From assembly GCA_947501935.1 (NCBI GenBank), contig CANMXU010000008.1:1-64000 (forward strand): a DNA stretch of 64,000 nucleotides, given 5' to 3'. The first letter of the stretch is position 1; each line of letters starts with the position of its first letter. Positions 41,529-52,032 of the stretch are shown piece by piece. Origin of the DNA: an uncultured Alteromonadaceae bacterium. GTDB lineage: Bacteria; Pseudomonadota; Gammaproteobacteria; Enterobacterales; Alteromonadaceae. The position numbers and the translations under genes are program-made. The notes below the pieces were generated by a model. The model was not told the origin of the DNA. It worked only from the letters and a program-made list of their open reading frames with translations, and did no database searches.

Positions 41529-44480
41529 ATGGCTAAAGCTATGGAAACAGTCACTATTTTTATCGATAATCAGGCTTATCAAGTTGATAAGGGTAACAAC
41601 TTACTTGCTGGGGTATTATCTCAAAAACTTAACTTACCTTATTTTTGCTGGCATCCATCGATGGGCTCAGTTGGCGCTTGTCGTCAATGTGCCGTAACGC
41701 AATATCAAGATGAAAATGATCAACGTGGCCGTTTGGTTATGGCCTGTACTACACCTGTAACTGAAGGTATGAGAATAGGGCTGAAAGAGCCAGCTGCTGA
41801 GAAGTTTCGTGAACAAGTGATCAGTGCAATGATGACCAATCATCCCCATGACTGCCCGGTATGTGCTGAAGGCGGTGAATGTCATTTACAAGATATGACC
41901 GTGATGACCGGCCATAGCAGTCGCTCTTACCAAGGTAAAAAGCGCACTTTTACCAATCAAAATTTAGGCGAGTTTGTTGGCCATGAAATGAATCGCTGCA
42001 TAACCTGTTATCGCTGTATGCGTTTTTATAATGACTATGCTGGCGGAAAAGACTTCGGCGTTTTCGGCTCAAAAAATCAAGTGTATTTTGGCAGGCAAAC
42101 CGATGGGCAGTTGGAAAGTGAGTTTAGTGGCAACTTAGTTGAAGTATGCCCGACAGGGGTGTTCACTAATAAGTTATTTTCAGCCCATTTTAGTCGTAAA
42201 TGGGATTTACAATCAGCCCCGTCAATTTGCGCTCATTGTTCAGTTGGTTGTAATACCAGTATTGGTGAACGCTATGGCTCAGTAAGACGCGTTGTTAATC
42301 GTTTTCATCCAGATATTAATGGTTATTTTTTATGTGATCGTGGCCGCTTTGGCATTGGCTTTGTTAATGGTGAGCAACGCTTGAAAACAACCAAAGGTAT
42401 TAACCAACTCTCCCCTGAAAAATTAAGCCGGTTAGATGTTGCCAAAACCTTAGTACATCACCGAGGTAAAAAGTTTATTGGCATAGGTTCAGCGCGAGCG
42501 TCACTTGAAGCAAATGCATATTTGCAGCAATTAGTAGGCAGCAATAATTTTTCTGCTGGCTTATCAAACCAGCAAATGGCAATGGCAGCCACCCATTTAA
42601 GTTTACTGAATAAATATATTGTGCCGAGCGTAGCGCAAATAGAAGACAGTGATTTTATTTTAATTCTTGGTGAAGATATTACACAAACTGCGCCAAGAGC
42701 AGCACTGGCTGTTAGGCAAGCATTACGTAATGTTAGTTTTGATAAAGCTGCCGATATTGGTATTCCTTCTTGGCAAGACAGCGCGGTAAGAACTATTGGC
42801 GGTACTGAGCGAACGCCACTTTTTGCATTGCAATCAACCCCAACCAAACTTGATGAAGTAAGCCAAGCAACTATGCTGTTAGCACCAGAGCAATTAAGCC
42901 AATGTATAGAGGCATTAATAACCAAAGTTCAATTGATGTTAGGGCTGTCGGTTTCTTCAGAAAAACATGAGTTGTTAGCTACTTTACCAACAGAAAAATT
43001 ACGACTGCTTGAGCAAATAACCCAATCTTTATTAAAAGCTAAAAAGCCGTTAGTTGTTACTGGCTGGAGTTTACAATCCCCAGCGTTATTGAAAAGTACA
43101 GAACAATTGATGTCGGTTTTACATAGTGATGACTTTATGCGTTATAACAACGAGTCATCTGAAGAATCAGAATATCTAAGCTGCCAATTAGCAATATTCC
43201 CTCCAGAAAGTAATAGCCTAGGTTTGATGTCGCTGCTTGAGCAAGAGTCATTATCTAATGAGCAAGTATTAACCCAACTCAGTCATGACAGTGGTGATAA
43301 TGATGTTTTTGGAGTGATTTTATTAGAGCAGCAACTTGCTAACTTTTCTAATAACCAATTACAGCAACTTCGCCAGCAAGCACAAGTGATTATTGCGATT
43401 GATCACAGTGAAAGTGAGATAAGCAATTTAGCGGATATTGTTATGCCTGCAACCGCTATAAGTGAAGGCGATGGTCACTTTGCTAATTATCAAGGGATAT
43501 TGCAGCGCTATTATCAAGTGCATACCACTTTAAGTCCGGTGCAAGAAAGCTGGCGCTGGTTAAATTTATTAGCCATCAGCGTATTTCAACAACCAGAGCG
43601 TGTGGACTCATTTGCACATTTACAAAAAGTGTTAGCTGAAGAGTGTAAAAATTGGCCGATTAATATCTCTAAAGATGTTGAAAATGACGATGTTGGTATA
43701 GCTCGGCAAACCCATAGAAACAGTGGTCGAACTTCACAGTCAGCAAATTTTAGCGTCCATGAACCGCAAGTAACCAAGTCATCTGCTAGCGTTAATACAT
43801 TTGAACCACCGCTAAACTTTTCAATGGAAGGAAAATCGGCAGAAAATTCTTCATCGCAACCTTTTGCTTGGGCCCCCGGCTGGAATTCAAATCAATCTAT
43901 TAATCACAATAGCTCTGGCAATAATAGTGAAAGTTCTGAGCGCTGTTTTATTTATCTAAAGAGTGACCCGTTACTAAATCAAAGCTGGTCAGCAAGTGAA
44001 GAAGAATCGCCATCTCAGCCAAACCTTCAAACAGAGCCGGTTGCTCATTCCTTATTTATCAGACAATCGACATGCTTTCATGATGACTGGCAAGCAAATT
44101 TTAATGCGGAATTCACCTTAAAATTACCGATTAATCAGTTAACAATGTCTACAGAGCAACTTAGCGGCTTAGGGCTTAAAAGTGGAAATTTTGTCAAAGT
44201 TTTATTAGCTGATCAGCAAGTGGTTGGTAAAGCATATGTTGATGAGAGTTTAAGTGAAAACCTCTGTTACGGCTTTTTCCATCAGTTGACCGCAACTATT
44301 ACCAATATCACTGCTTATGTAAGCAAAGCCAATGATGACGAAATAGCAGAGCATTTAAGCAATCAACAGCAATTAATGATGCAAGCGAAAGAGCAACAAG
44401 CGCAAGTTTTGGCAAGGTTAAAAATTACCGACCAATTAGTACCGATTCGTATGGTATCAGGAGGCTTAGATGAACACTGA
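41529..44480 (+). CDS. nuoG: NADH dehydrogenase I subunit G, with long polar C-terminal insertion
   Basis: 983 residues, longer than the E. coli protein of about 908. The N-terminal 2Fe-2S domain (GSVGACRQC), the His-ligated 4Fe-4S (HDCPVCAEGGECHLQD), the CX2CX2C group (CITCYRC) and the extra N7 cluster (CAHCSVGC, then 27 residues to the next Cys) are all present. The molybdopterin-like domain follows. Near residues 720-850 there is a Ser/Asn/Gln-rich stretch around a conserved FAWAPGWNSNQSIN. AAGGGAG precedes the ATG. It overlaps nuoH by 11 bases. Confidence 0.95.
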   Translation: MAKAMETVTIFIDNQAYQVDKGNNLLAGVLSQKLNLPYFCWHPSMGSVGACRQCAVTQYQDENDQRGRLVMACTTPVTEGMRIGLKEPAAEKFREQVISAMMTNHPHDCPVCAEGGECHLQDMTVMTGHSSRSYQGKKRTFTNQNLGEFVGHEMNRCITCYRCMRFYNDYAGGKDFGVFGSKNQVYFGRQTDGQLESEFSGNLVEVCPTGVFTNKLFSAHFSRKWDLQSAPSICAHCSVGCNTSIGERYGSVRRVVNRFHPDINGYFLCDRGRFGIGFVNGEQRLKTTKGINQLSPEKLSRLDVAKTLVHHRGKKFIGIGSARASLEANAYLQQLVGSNNFSAGLSNQQMAMAATHLSLLNKYIVPSVAQIEDSDFILILGEDITQTAPRAALAVRQALRNVSFDKAADIGIPSWQDSAVRTIGGTERTPLFALQSTPTKLDEVSQATMLLAPEQLSQCIEALITKVQLMLGLSVSSEKHELLATLPTEKLRLLEQITQSLLKAKKPLVVTGWSLQSPALLKSTEQLMSVLHSDDFMRYNNESSEESEYLSCQLAIFPPESNSLGLMSLLEQESLSNEQVLTQLSHDSGDNDVFGVILLEQQLANFSNNQLQQLRQQAQVIIAIDHSESEISNLADIVMPATAISEGDGHFANYQGILQRYYQVHTTLSPVQESWRWLNLLAISVFQQPERVDSFAHLQKVLAEECKNWPINISKDVENDDVGIARQTHRNSGRTSQSANFSVHEPQVTKSSASVNTFEPPLNFSMEGKSAENSSSQPFAWAPGWNSNQSINHNSSGNNSESSERCFIYLKSDPLLNQSWSASEEESPSQPNLQTEPVAHSLFIRQSTCFHDDWQANFNAEFTLKLPINQLTMSTEQLSGLGLKSGNFVKVLLADQQVVGKAYVDESLSENLCYGFFHQLTATITNITAYVSKANDDEIAEHLSNQQQLMMQAKEQQAQVLARLKITDQLVPIRMVSGGLDEH

Positions 44481-45456
44481 AATAAGCGCTGATATGATTT
44501 GGAAATTGTTGGAAATAGGCGTAATTATTTCCCTACTTATTCCCATTGCCGCAATGCTAGTTTGGGTAGAGCGCCGGTTAATTGGTATATGGCAAGACCG
44601 ACATGGCCCGAACCGAGTAGGGCCGGGTGGGGTATTACAATCGTTGGCTGATTTATTAAAAATTTTAGGAAAAGAAGATTGGACCCCGCCATTTAGTGAC
44701 AAAAAACTATTTATACTTGCACCTGTTATTGGCGCAGTCGCAGTATTAATGAGTTTTGCTGTGGTGCCATTTTCCCCTGATATTGGCGTATCAGACTTAA
44801 ATATTGGATTATTGTTTTTCTTAGCTATGGCTTCACTTGCGGTTTATAGCGTGGTGTTAGCAGGGTGGGCGTCAAATTCTAAATATGCTTTATTAGGCGG
44901 CATGCGCGCTGCGGCTCAAACGGTTAGCTATGAAGTTTTTATGGGCTTGTCGGTCATGGGCGTGGTGTTATTAACGGGCAGTTTTAACTTGCGAGAAATT
45001 GTTTTAGCACAAACTGATGGTTGGTTAATTCAATCACAGTTTATTGGTTTTATTATTTTTCTTATTGCTGGTATTGCCGAAAGCCACCGCTTACCGTTTG
45101 ATTTACCTGAGGCTGAAACAGAGTTAACCGCTGGTTTTCATACTGAATATTCTGGGCTTAAGTTTGCGTTATTTTTCTTAGGTGAATATTTAGGGGTGAC
45201 CTTAATTTCAGCGATGTCAGTAGTACTATTTTTTGGTGGTTGGTTAATGCCTGCACCGCTAGATGCGCTGCTACCACCACTGGTTTGGTTTATTATTAAA
45301 GTGCTATTTTTTGTGGTGTTTTTCATTTTATTAAGAACTTCATTACCAAGGCCGCGCTTTGACCAATTATTAGCGTTTGGTTGGAAAGTGATGCTGCCAC
45401 TAGCGTTGCTTAACTTGCTTGCGACAGCGGCGTTAAAGTTAGGAGGCATATTATGA
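44470..45456 (+). CDS. nuoH: NADH dehydrogenase I subunit H
   Basis: 328 residues with about eight membrane helices. NuoH forms part of the quinone channel and links it to the proton-pumping arm. The loop [27 protein letters not shown] and the first loop [12 protein letters not shown] are the family hallmarks. It overlaps nuoG at its start and nuoI by four bases at its end. Confidence 0.97.
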   Translation: MNTEISADMIWKLLEIGVIISLLIPIAAMLVWVERRLIGIWQDRHGPNRVGPGGVLQSLADLLKILGKEDWTPPFSDKKLFILAPVIGAVAVLMSFAVVPFSPDIGVSDLNIGLLFFLAMASLAVYSVVLAGWASNSKYALLGGMRAAAQTVSYEVFMGLSVMGVVLLTGSFNLREIVLAQTDGWLIQSQFIGFIIFLIAGIAESHRLPFDLPEAETELTAGFHTEYSGLKFALFFLGEYLGVTLISAMSVVLFFGGWLMPAPLDALLPPLVWFIIKVLFFVVFFILLRTSLPRPRFDQLLAFGWKVMLPLALLNLLATAALKLGGIL

Positions 45457-45989
45457 AAACGCTCTTTAGCATGTTTTATAGTCAGCTTAGAACCATGGGG
45501 CTAATTTTAAAGCATACCTTTACCAAAGCCGACACAGTGCAATACCCCGAAGAGCAACCTTATTTAGCACCGCGTTATCGTGGCCGTATTGTTTTAACCC
45601 GCGATCCAAGCGGGGAAGAGCGCTGTGTTGCTTGTAATTTATGTGCAGTGGCATGTCCGACTGACTGTATTTCGCTACAGCAAACCATAGATGATGATGG
45701 CAGAAAGCGCGCTGAGTTTTTTCGCATTAACTTCTCTCGCTGTATTTTATGTGGGTTTTGTGAAGAAGCATGCCCAACTTATGCCATTCAATTAACGCCT
45801 GATGTTGAACTGGCAGAATACGAGCGGCAAAACCTAGTATATGAAAAAGAGCACTTGTTGATCAGCGGCCCGGGAAAATACCCTGATTACAGCTTTTATC
45901 AACAATCTGGTTTAGCTATTTCAGGAAAAGAAAAAGGCCAAGGTGAACAGGAAAAAACACCAATTGATGTAAAAGGACTGATGCCATGA
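45453..45989 (+). CDS. nuoI: NADH dehydrogenase I subunit I
   Basis: 178 residues. A ferredoxin-type subunit with two 4Fe-4S clusters (N6a and N6b) whose ligands are [12 protein letters not shown] and [12 protein letters not shown]. It passes electrons from the NuoG side to NuoB. An N-terminal amphipathic helix and a charged C-terminal tail flank the domain. Four-base overlaps join it to nuoH and nuoJ. Confidence 0.97.
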   Translation: MKTLFSMFYSQLRTMGLILKHTFTKADTVQYPEEQPYLAPRYRGRIVLTRDPSGEERCVACNLCAVACPTDCISLQQTIDDDGRKRAEFFRINFSRCILCGFCEEACPTYAIQLTPDVELAEYERQNLVYEKEHLLISGPGKYPDYSFYQQSGLAISGKEKGQGEQEKTPIDVKGLMP

Positions 45990-46528
45990 TAACCATAAAT
46001 ACCCTTTTTTATTTATCAGGATTACTTGCCATTGTTGCCAGTATTAAGGTGGTTACCGGCAAGCAAACTATTCATGCTTTATTGTATTTAGTGGTTTCAC
46101 TTTTGGCGGTGGCGGTATGCTTTTATTTAATGGGGGCACCTTTTGCTGCGGGTTTGGAAGTGATTGTTTATGCAGGGGCTATTTTGGTGTTATTTGTTTT
46201 TGCGGTAATGATGTTTGGTTTAGCGCAAGACGAACATCTGCACGCTCCCAAGCATGGTGCAGGCCAATGGTTAGGGCCGATATTCTTGTCAGTGCTGTTA
46301 TTACTGGTATTAATTATTGCCATTAGCAATAGTGAAATTCAACAGGTGCTTATACCTAAAGTAATAGATGCTAAAGATGTTGGTATTCTGCTCTATGGGC
46401 CTTATTTACTCGCGGTTGAAATTGCTTCATTTTTACTTTTAGCAGGTTTAGTTTCAGGTTATCACTATGCAAAACCCCGACAAGCGATGCAAAGCGATGA
46501 CAACTTTCAAGTGGGAGATGAAATATGA
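45986..46528 (+). CDS. nuoJ: NADH dehydrogenase I subunit J
   Basis: 180 residues with five membrane helices. The third helix carries the conserved [21 protein letters not shown], including the Glu used in proton coupling. It is part of the membrane arm next to NuoK and NuoA. It overlaps nuoI and nuoK by four bases each. Confidence 0.96.
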   Translation: MITINTLFYLSGLLAIVASIKVVTGKQTIHALLYLVVSLLAVAVCFYLMGAPFAAGLEVIVYAGAILVLFVFAVMMFGLAQDEHLHAPKHGAGQWLGPIFLSVLLLLVLIIAISNSEIQQVLIPKVIDAKDVGILLYGPYLLAVEIASFLLLAGLVSGYHYAKPRQAMQSDDNFQVGDEI

Positions 46529-46833
46529 CCACCATTGCGTTAACCCATGTTTTGATCTTAGCCAGTATATTATTCGTTATCGGCTTTGTCGGGGTGATAG
46601 TTCGTAAGAATACTCTGTTTATGTTGATGAGCTTAGAGGTGATGTTAAACGCGGTTGGTGTTGCTTTTATTGGTGCTGGTAGTGCGTGGCAACAAGCTGA
46701 CGGTCAAGTAATGTTTATACTTATTCTAACATTGGCGGCTGCTGAAGTGGCAGTTGGTTTGGCCTTGCTGATTAATATGCAACGTCGTTATCGCAGTTTA
46801 GATATCGATATTCTTGCGCGAATGAGGGGCTGA
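46525..46833 (+). CDS. nuoK: NADH dehydrogenase I subunit K
   Basis: 102 residues, three membrane helices, exact family size. The two membrane glutamates needed for pumping are present ([11 protein letters not shown] and [12 protein letters not shown]). It resembles MrpC of antiporters. A start by four-base overlap with nuoJ and a two-base gap to nuoL show tight coupling. Confidence 0.97.
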   Translation: MTTIALTHVLILASILFVIGFVGVIVRKNTLFMLMSLEVMLNAVGVAFIGAGSAWQQADGQVMFILILTLAAAEVAVGLALLINMQRRYRSLDIDILARMRG

Positions 46834-46835
46834 TT

Positions 46836-48728
46836 ATGTCGCTGTTAGCCTTGTTGCCTTTTTATCCCTTAATTAGTTTTTTAATACTTATTAGCTTTGG
46901 TAAAAAATTATCTTGGCAGTTGGCTTCAACTATTAGTATCGGCGCGATGCTTTTATCAGCAGGCTCAAGTGCTGTGTTGATAAATCAATTGGGCAATAGT
47001 GAATCACAACTTATCACCGCGCATTTGTGGTCATGGTTTAGTTTGACCACCACACAAGGCAGCGCAACTATTAATGTGGCTTTTTATTTAGATGCTTTAT
47101 CAGCGGTGATGATAGCGGTTGTAACCGGTGTTGGTTTACTGATCCATATTTATGCCGCTGCTTATATGAAAAGCGATGAAAACTTTAGCCGTTTTATGGC
47201 TTATATGAACTTATTTATTGTCGCTATGCTTATTTTGGTTTTGGCTGATAATTTAGTGCTGCTTTATTTAGGTTGGGAAGGGGTAGGTTTATGTAGTTTT
47301 TTATTAATTGGTTTTTGGTATCAAGAAAAAGCCAATGTATTGGCGGCGAGAAAAGCTTTTATTGTTACCCGCATTGGCGATACTTCAATGGCGATAGGCT
47401 TATTTTTATTATTTAAATCACTTGCTCAATTAACCATAGTTGATGTTAATCAGGCGGCGCAGCTTAGTTGGAAAATTGGTGATGCTGACGCCTATTGGAT
47501 AGCTTTGCTGTTACTCGGTGGTGCAGTAGGGAAATCAGCACAGTTGCCCTTACAAACTTGGCTGCCTGATGCGATGGCAGGGCCAACACCCGTTAGCGCT
47601 TTAATTCACGCAGCGACCATGGTTACTGCAGGTGTTTATTTAATTGCCCGTATGCATGAGGTGTTTTTACTTGCCCCCGAGGTGATGACTTACACCGCTT
47701 GGTTAGGCGCATTAACCCTATTATTGGCCGGAGTTGCGGCTTTAGCTCAACACGATATTAAACGGGTACTCGCTTATTCTACCATGAGCCAAATAGGTTA
47801 TATGATGCTAGCACTTGGGGCTGGCGCATGGTCGGCAGGAGTTTTTCATTTAATGACCCATGCGTTTTTTAAAGCATTATTATTCCTAACCGCAGGCTCG
47901 GTTATTCTAGCTTTACATCACCAGCAAAACTTATTCAAAATGGGCGGTTTATTTAAAAAACTACCAGTGGAAAGCTTATTATTTATTATCGGTTTATATT
48001 GCTTGGTTGCATTGCCGGGAAGTTCAGGATTTTTCTCAAAAGAAGCGATTATTGCCGAGCTATGGTCGTCGCCAACTGCAGGACAAGGTTTATGGTATTG
48101 CGCAATATTAGGCGCTTTATTAACGAGTATATATAGCTGCCGATTATTCTTTTTGGCTTTTTTAGGCAAAGCCCGTGGTAATTCAAATCTAGAGCAACAT
48201 CAAGATGGGCACCAAGAAAATAGTTCCCAAGGGCATTTATTACGATTGCCCTTAATATTGCTAGCGCTGTTATCACTGTTTGGCGGCTTAATATCTCTTG
48301 ATTTATCTTCTGTGTTCTCTTCGGCTATAGCAACGCAAGCTCAAACAAATTTTATAAATGAACCAAGCTGGTTGCATACCGTAGCGATTGTAACGCCCTT
48401 TATTGGCATTGTTTTTTCTTGGTTTTACTTTAAAAGCTATCGCGAAAATAGTTGCGATAATATTAAGAGCAGCACTGGCGCTATCAGCACTTTTTGTAAA
48501 AGTGGCTTAGGTTTTGACCGTCTTTATCAATATGTCTTAGTTCGTCCTTATTGCTGCATAGCAAAGATAAATCGCAGGGATATTATTGACCAAGTACTTA
48601 TGCTTAGCGCTTGGTATACCAAGTTATGGTATGAGGTTTTATCTGCTAGCCAAAATGGTAGCCTGCGTTGGTATGCCGCCGTTATTGGTATAGGTGTCGT
48701 TGGTTTAGCAGGAGTTGTGGCTTTATGA
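46836..48728 (+). CDS. nuoL: NADH dehydrogenase I subunit L
   Basis: 630 residues. The distal antiporter-like proton-pumping subunit. The pump residues are present: Glu in LGWEGVGLCSF, Lys in GAVGKSAQLPLQTWLPDAM and the later HDIKRVLAYSTMSQ helix. The C-terminus is the lateral helix with a final membrane helix (AAVIGIGVVGLAGVVAL). A His/Gln-rich loop of about 15 residues near 450 is an addition. The stop overlaps the nuoM start (ATGA). Confidence 0.97.
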   Translation: MSLLALLPFYPLISFLILISFGKKLSWQLASTISIGAMLLSAGSSAVLINQLGNSESQLITAHLWSWFSLTTTQGSATINVAFYLDALSAVMIAVVTGVGLLIHIYAAAYMKSDENFSRFMAYMNLFIVAMLILVLADNLVLLYLGWEGVGLCSFLLIGFWYQEKANVLAARKAFIVTRIGDTSMAIGLFLLFKSLAQLTIVDVNQAAQLSWKIGDADAYWIALLLLGGAVGKSAQLPLQTWLPDAMAGPTPVSALIHAATMVTAGVYLIARMHEVFLLAPEVMTYTAWLGALTLLLAGVAALAQHDIKRVLAYSTMSQIGYMMLALGAGAWSAGVFHLMTHAFFKALLFLTAGSVILALHHQQNLFKMGGLFKKLPVESLLFIIGLYCLVALPGSSGFFSKEAIIAELWSSPTAGQGLWYCAILGALLTSIYSCRLFFLAFLGKARGNSNLEQHQDGHQENSSQGHLLRLPLILLALLSLFGGLISLDLSSVFSSAIATQAQTNFINEPSWLHTVAIVTPFIGIVFSWFYFKSYRENSCDNIKSSTGAISTFCKSGLGFDRLYQYVLVRPYCCIAKINRRDIIDQVLMLSAWYTKLWYEVLSASQNGSLRWYAAVIGIGVVGLAGVVAL

Positions 48729-50170
48729 TGATCACTCTTTTGATGGTTGGCTTGTTACTTTCTGGCGCACTTGCTTGGTATGTAGAAGGAAAAAAAGTAC
48801 ACAGTGCACGTTGGGTAGCGTTAGTTTCAACAGTGTTTTTATTGGTTTATTTTGTTTTATCGATTATTTTTTCATCACAGCAGAACTACAGTGAATTGAC
48901 CGTATTAACCCGAGTTACTTGGATAGATGCCTTTCATATTGAATATGCTTTAGCGATTGACTATTTGAGCATTGTTTTATTAATGCTGACTTTATTTTTG
49001 GCAATTATTTGCGTATTGGTTTCGTGGCATGAAATACAAGAAAAAGCCGGGTTTTATTACTTTAATTTATTAGCTGCAATAGCTGGTATTGTTGGGGTCT
49101 TTTGCGCAGTAGATTTATTTTTATTTTTCTTCTTCTGGGAAGTTATGCTGTTGCCGATGACAGCACTCATTGCCATATGGGGACATGAACACCGCCAGTT
49201 TGCCGCAATTAAGTTTTTCATTTTCACGCAGGTCAGCAGTTTATTAATGTTGGTTGCTATTATCAGCACTGCTTATTTTCATTACCAAGCGGTTGGCCAA
49301 CTGAGCTTTTATTATCAAGACTGGTTAGCGCTTGATATTCCACTCGAACTTGCTAGTTATTTAATGTTCGGTTTTTTTATCGCTTTTGCGGTGAAGCTCC
49401 CCTCTGTTCCTGTACATAGCTGGCTGCCTGATGCTCATACTCAAGCGCCAACGGCGGGCAGTGTTTTACTGGCTGGTGTACTGTTAAAAACTGGTGCTTA
49501 TGGTTTGATTCGATTTGTGATTTTTTTATTCCCTGAAGCGAGTCATCAATTTGCGCCTGTTGCCGCGGTGTTAGCAGTAGTGAGTATTTTATATGGCGCT
49601 AAAATGGCTTTTGCGCAAACTGACTTTAAACGTTTGGTTGCTTACAGCAGTATCAGCCATATGGGATTTGTCATGCTGGCAGTATTTTCGTTTAATGAAA
49701 TTGCTTATCAAGGTGCTATTGTAACTTTAATTGCACATGGCTTAAGTAGTGCGGCACTGTTTTCATTAGCAGGTATGATTTACAGTCGTATTCACTCTCG
49801 TGATTTAAATGATATGGGCGGTTTTTTTAAGAGTGCGCCACGTATGGGCGGTTTTGCTTTAGCATTTGCAGGTGCCGCTTTTGGTTTGCCTGGCTTAGCC
49901 AACTTTATTGGCGAATTTTTCAGTTTAGTAGGTGCCTTTAGTGCCTTTCCTGTATTAGTGGTATTTGCGGCTTTTGGCCTGATTGGCTCAGCTATTTACG
50001 GCATGGTTTTATTTCAAACAACTTTCCAAGGGCCTGCTACAGCAACTTTGTCAGATTTAAGCCTTAGAGAAATTATCATTTCAGCGAGTTTATTAATGTT
50101 GCTGATTATCTTCGGTTTATTCCCCAATATTATTTTGCAATACAGTCATTACATTGGAGTTGTGTTATGA
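48725..50170 (+). CDS. nuoM: NADH dehydrogenase I subunit M
   Basis: 481 residues with the ATG at 48725, which overlaps the nuoL stop as ATGA; the frame is open further upstream only inside nuoL. A second antiporter-like pump. Key residues are the Glu in FFFWEVMLLPMTAL, the Lys in AVKLPSVPVHSWLPDAHTQAP and the Lys in DFKRLVAYSSISHMG. It overlaps nuoN by four bases. Confidence 0.97.
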   Translation: MMITLLMVGLLLSGALAWYVEGKKVHSARWVALVSTVFLLVYFVLSIIFSSQQNYSELTVLTRVTWIDAFHIEYALAIDYLSIVLLMLTLFLAIICVLVSWHEIQEKAGFYYFNLLAAIAGIVGVFCAVDLFLFFFFWEVMLLPMTALIAIWGHEHRQFAAIKFFIFTQVSSLLMLVAIISTAYFHYQAVGQLSFYYQDWLALDIPLELASYLMFGFFIAFAVKLPSVPVHSWLPDAHTQAPTAGSVLLAGVLLKTGAYGLIRFVIFLFPEASHQFAPVAAVLAVVSILYGAKMAFAQTDFKRLVAYSSISHMGFVMLAVFSFNEIAYQGAIVTLIAHGLSSAALFSLAGMIYSRIHSRDLNDMGGFFKSAPRMGGFALAFAGAAFGLPGLANFIGEFFSLVGAFSAFPVLVVFAAFGLIGSAIYGMVLFQTTFQGPATATLSDLSLREIIISASLLMLLIIFGLFPNIILQYSHYIGVVL

Positions 50171-51633
50171 GCCTAATGACATTTGTAGCACTGTCACCAC
50201 AATTAATAATTGCCTTTGGTTTGGTATTGTCGATGCTATTGATTTCCTGGCATCGCTCTCAAAGAAGTATCAATATACTTACTCAAGTGATTCTTCTGTT
50301 TTCATTACTATTGTGCGCTCGCTTATTGTTTGCAGACGTTGCGCAAGTAACTCCGTTATTAAGAGTAGATGGTGTTGGTTTATATGCATTAATGATCATT
50401 TTAATTTCTGCGATGGTAGTGGTGCAACTTAGCTATGTATTGTTGAAAAAGCATATTGAGTTTCATGATGAATTTTATTTATTAGTGCAGTTGGTGGTAT
50501 TAGGTGCCAGTGTTTTGGTAGTTAGTGATCATTTTGCCAGTTTATTTTTAGGTTTTGAATTACTCAGCATCGCCTTGGTTGGTTTAGCAGGTTATTTAAA
50601 TGAGCAAAAACACTCAGTGGAAACTGGTTTTAAGTATTTAATTTTAAGTGCAACCGCATCAAGCTTTATGCTGTTAGGTATTGCCTTTATATATAGCCAA
50701 ACTGGGCAACTTAGCTTTTATTTTCTACCTGAAAGTTCAGCCCTTAGTAGCCCATTTTATCATTTAGGCATTATATTATTTCTTGTTGGAATGGCGTTTA
50801 AGCTTTCTTTAGTACCTTTTCATTACTGGACTCCAGATGTTTATCAAGGCGCGCCAACACCTGTAACATTATTAATGGCGACAGTATCAAAGTTGGCGAT
50901 GTTTGCGGTGTTATTAAAATGCTGGTTTGGGTTAGGTTATGCTTATCAAGAAAGTGCACAATCAGTGGTGTTAGTTATTGCGATATTATCTATGGTTTCA
51001 GGTAATGCTTTAGCTTTATACCAGCAAAACTTAAAACGCTTATTAGCCTATTCTTCTATCGCCCATATGGGCTACTTGTTGATTGTTTTATTGCTAAGTT
51101 CAGCAGCAGGAGAGTCGTTTGCTTGGCAAAGTATGCTGTTTTACTTCACGGCTTATGTTTTTGCTACTCTCGCTATTTTTATTGCTATTTTTTATTCCTG
51201 TTCACAACAAAATAGCCAAGTAAAAAATAAAGCTTTGCATACCGGTTTTGATGATGAGTTGCTTATATCTGATTGGCAAGGACTGTTTTGGCGTAGTCCG
51301 TTAATGGCAGCACTTATTTTAGTATCGATACTTAGCCTCGCGGGCATTCCTTTGACTATGGGCTTTATCGGAAAATTCTATCTATTAAGTTATGCAAGTC
51401 AAACGCTGCAATGGGGGATGATAATTGCTTTAGTGATTGGTAGTGGTATTGCTTTATTTTATTACTTGAAAGTGATCTTTGTTTTATTTGCAACAGAAGG
51501 TGGGAGCAAGGTATCTGCAAGTTTAGCTATACAAGCAAGATTTCTTGCTATTACGCTTATTTCGGTAAGTTTGTTTTTTGGTCTATTCCCTGACTTTCTG
51601 AGTCAAATATTACAGCAGTTGAGCATTGCATAA
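50167..51633 (+). CDS. nuoN: NADH dehydrogenase I subunit N
   Basis: 488 residues. The third antiporter-like pump, with Glu in FLGFELLSIALVGL, Lys in MAFKLSLVPFHYWTPDVYQGAP and Lys in NLKRLLAYSSIAHMG. It ends the operon. After it, 51742-51773 can form a CCTTATTT/AAATAAGG hairpin with a 16-base loop but without a U-run, so the operon terminator is unclear. Confidence 0.96.
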   Translation: MSLMTFVALSPQLIIAFGLVLSMLLISWHRSQRSINILTQVILLFSLLLCARLLFADVAQVTPLLRVDGVGLYALMIILISAMVVVQLSYVLLKKHIEFHDEFYLLVQLVVLGASVLVVSDHFASLFLGFELLSIALVGLAGYLNEQKHSVETGFKYLILSATASSFMLLGIAFIYSQTGQLSFYFLPESSALSSPFYHLGIILFLVGMAFKLSLVPFHYWTPDVYQGAPTPVTLLMATVSKLAMFAVLLKCWFGLGYAYQESAQSVVLVIAILSMVSGNALALYQQNLKRLLAYSSIAHMGYLLIVLLLSSAAGESFAWQSMLFYFTAYVFATLAIFIAIFYSCSQQNSQVKNKALHTGFDDELLISDWQGLFWRSPLMAALILVSILSLAGIPLTMGFIGKFYLLSYASQTLQWGMIIALVIGSGIALFYYLKVIFVLFATEGGSKVSASLAIQARFLAITLISVSLFFGLFPDFLSQILQQLSIA

Positions 51634-52032
51634 TTTAAGTATCATGACACTAACGTTATAAGTGATTAAATATCAGTCAATTAATAAAGGTATGTTGAAA
51701 ATAATTAAAAACTTATATTGCTGCTAGTCCTGTAAACGACTCCTTATTTCGCCGAAGCACTTATAAAATAAGGCGGCTAACTGATAAATAATATAAATAG
51801 CCTTGCGTAACTGTTTAAAATCTGTATAATGCGCGCCTCGATTGTACCTACTTATAAAAGTAGTTTAAATTGAAAATGAGTGGGGTATTTCCGCCCAATA
51901 GACTTGCCGAGCTAATATCCAAATTAGCCTAATGTTCCGAATGTGAATGAGCTTTAAGTCTTCCTGGTGGTTTCCTCGTATATGTATGCGGGATTTAGGT
52001 ATTCTTTTTCCTGCCAAGAGAAGACAAAATTT
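51634..52032 (+). other. Intergenic region and long leader of the deaD gene
   Basis: About 400 bases without a gene. The first half is the nuo tail with a hairpin at 51742-51773. The second half, from about 51837, is a leader of roughly 196 bases for the helicase gene. An in-frame run of 22 codons precedes the ATG but contains no helicase-family sequence. Long leaders are usual for cold-induced deaD and cspA mRNAs. Confidence 0.5.
51803..51830 (+). promoter_or_regulatory. Sigma-70 promoter of deaD
   Basis: TTGCGT (51803-51808) and a perfect TATAAT (51825-51830) are 16 bases apart. The predicted start of transcription is near 51837. Confidence 0.65.
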
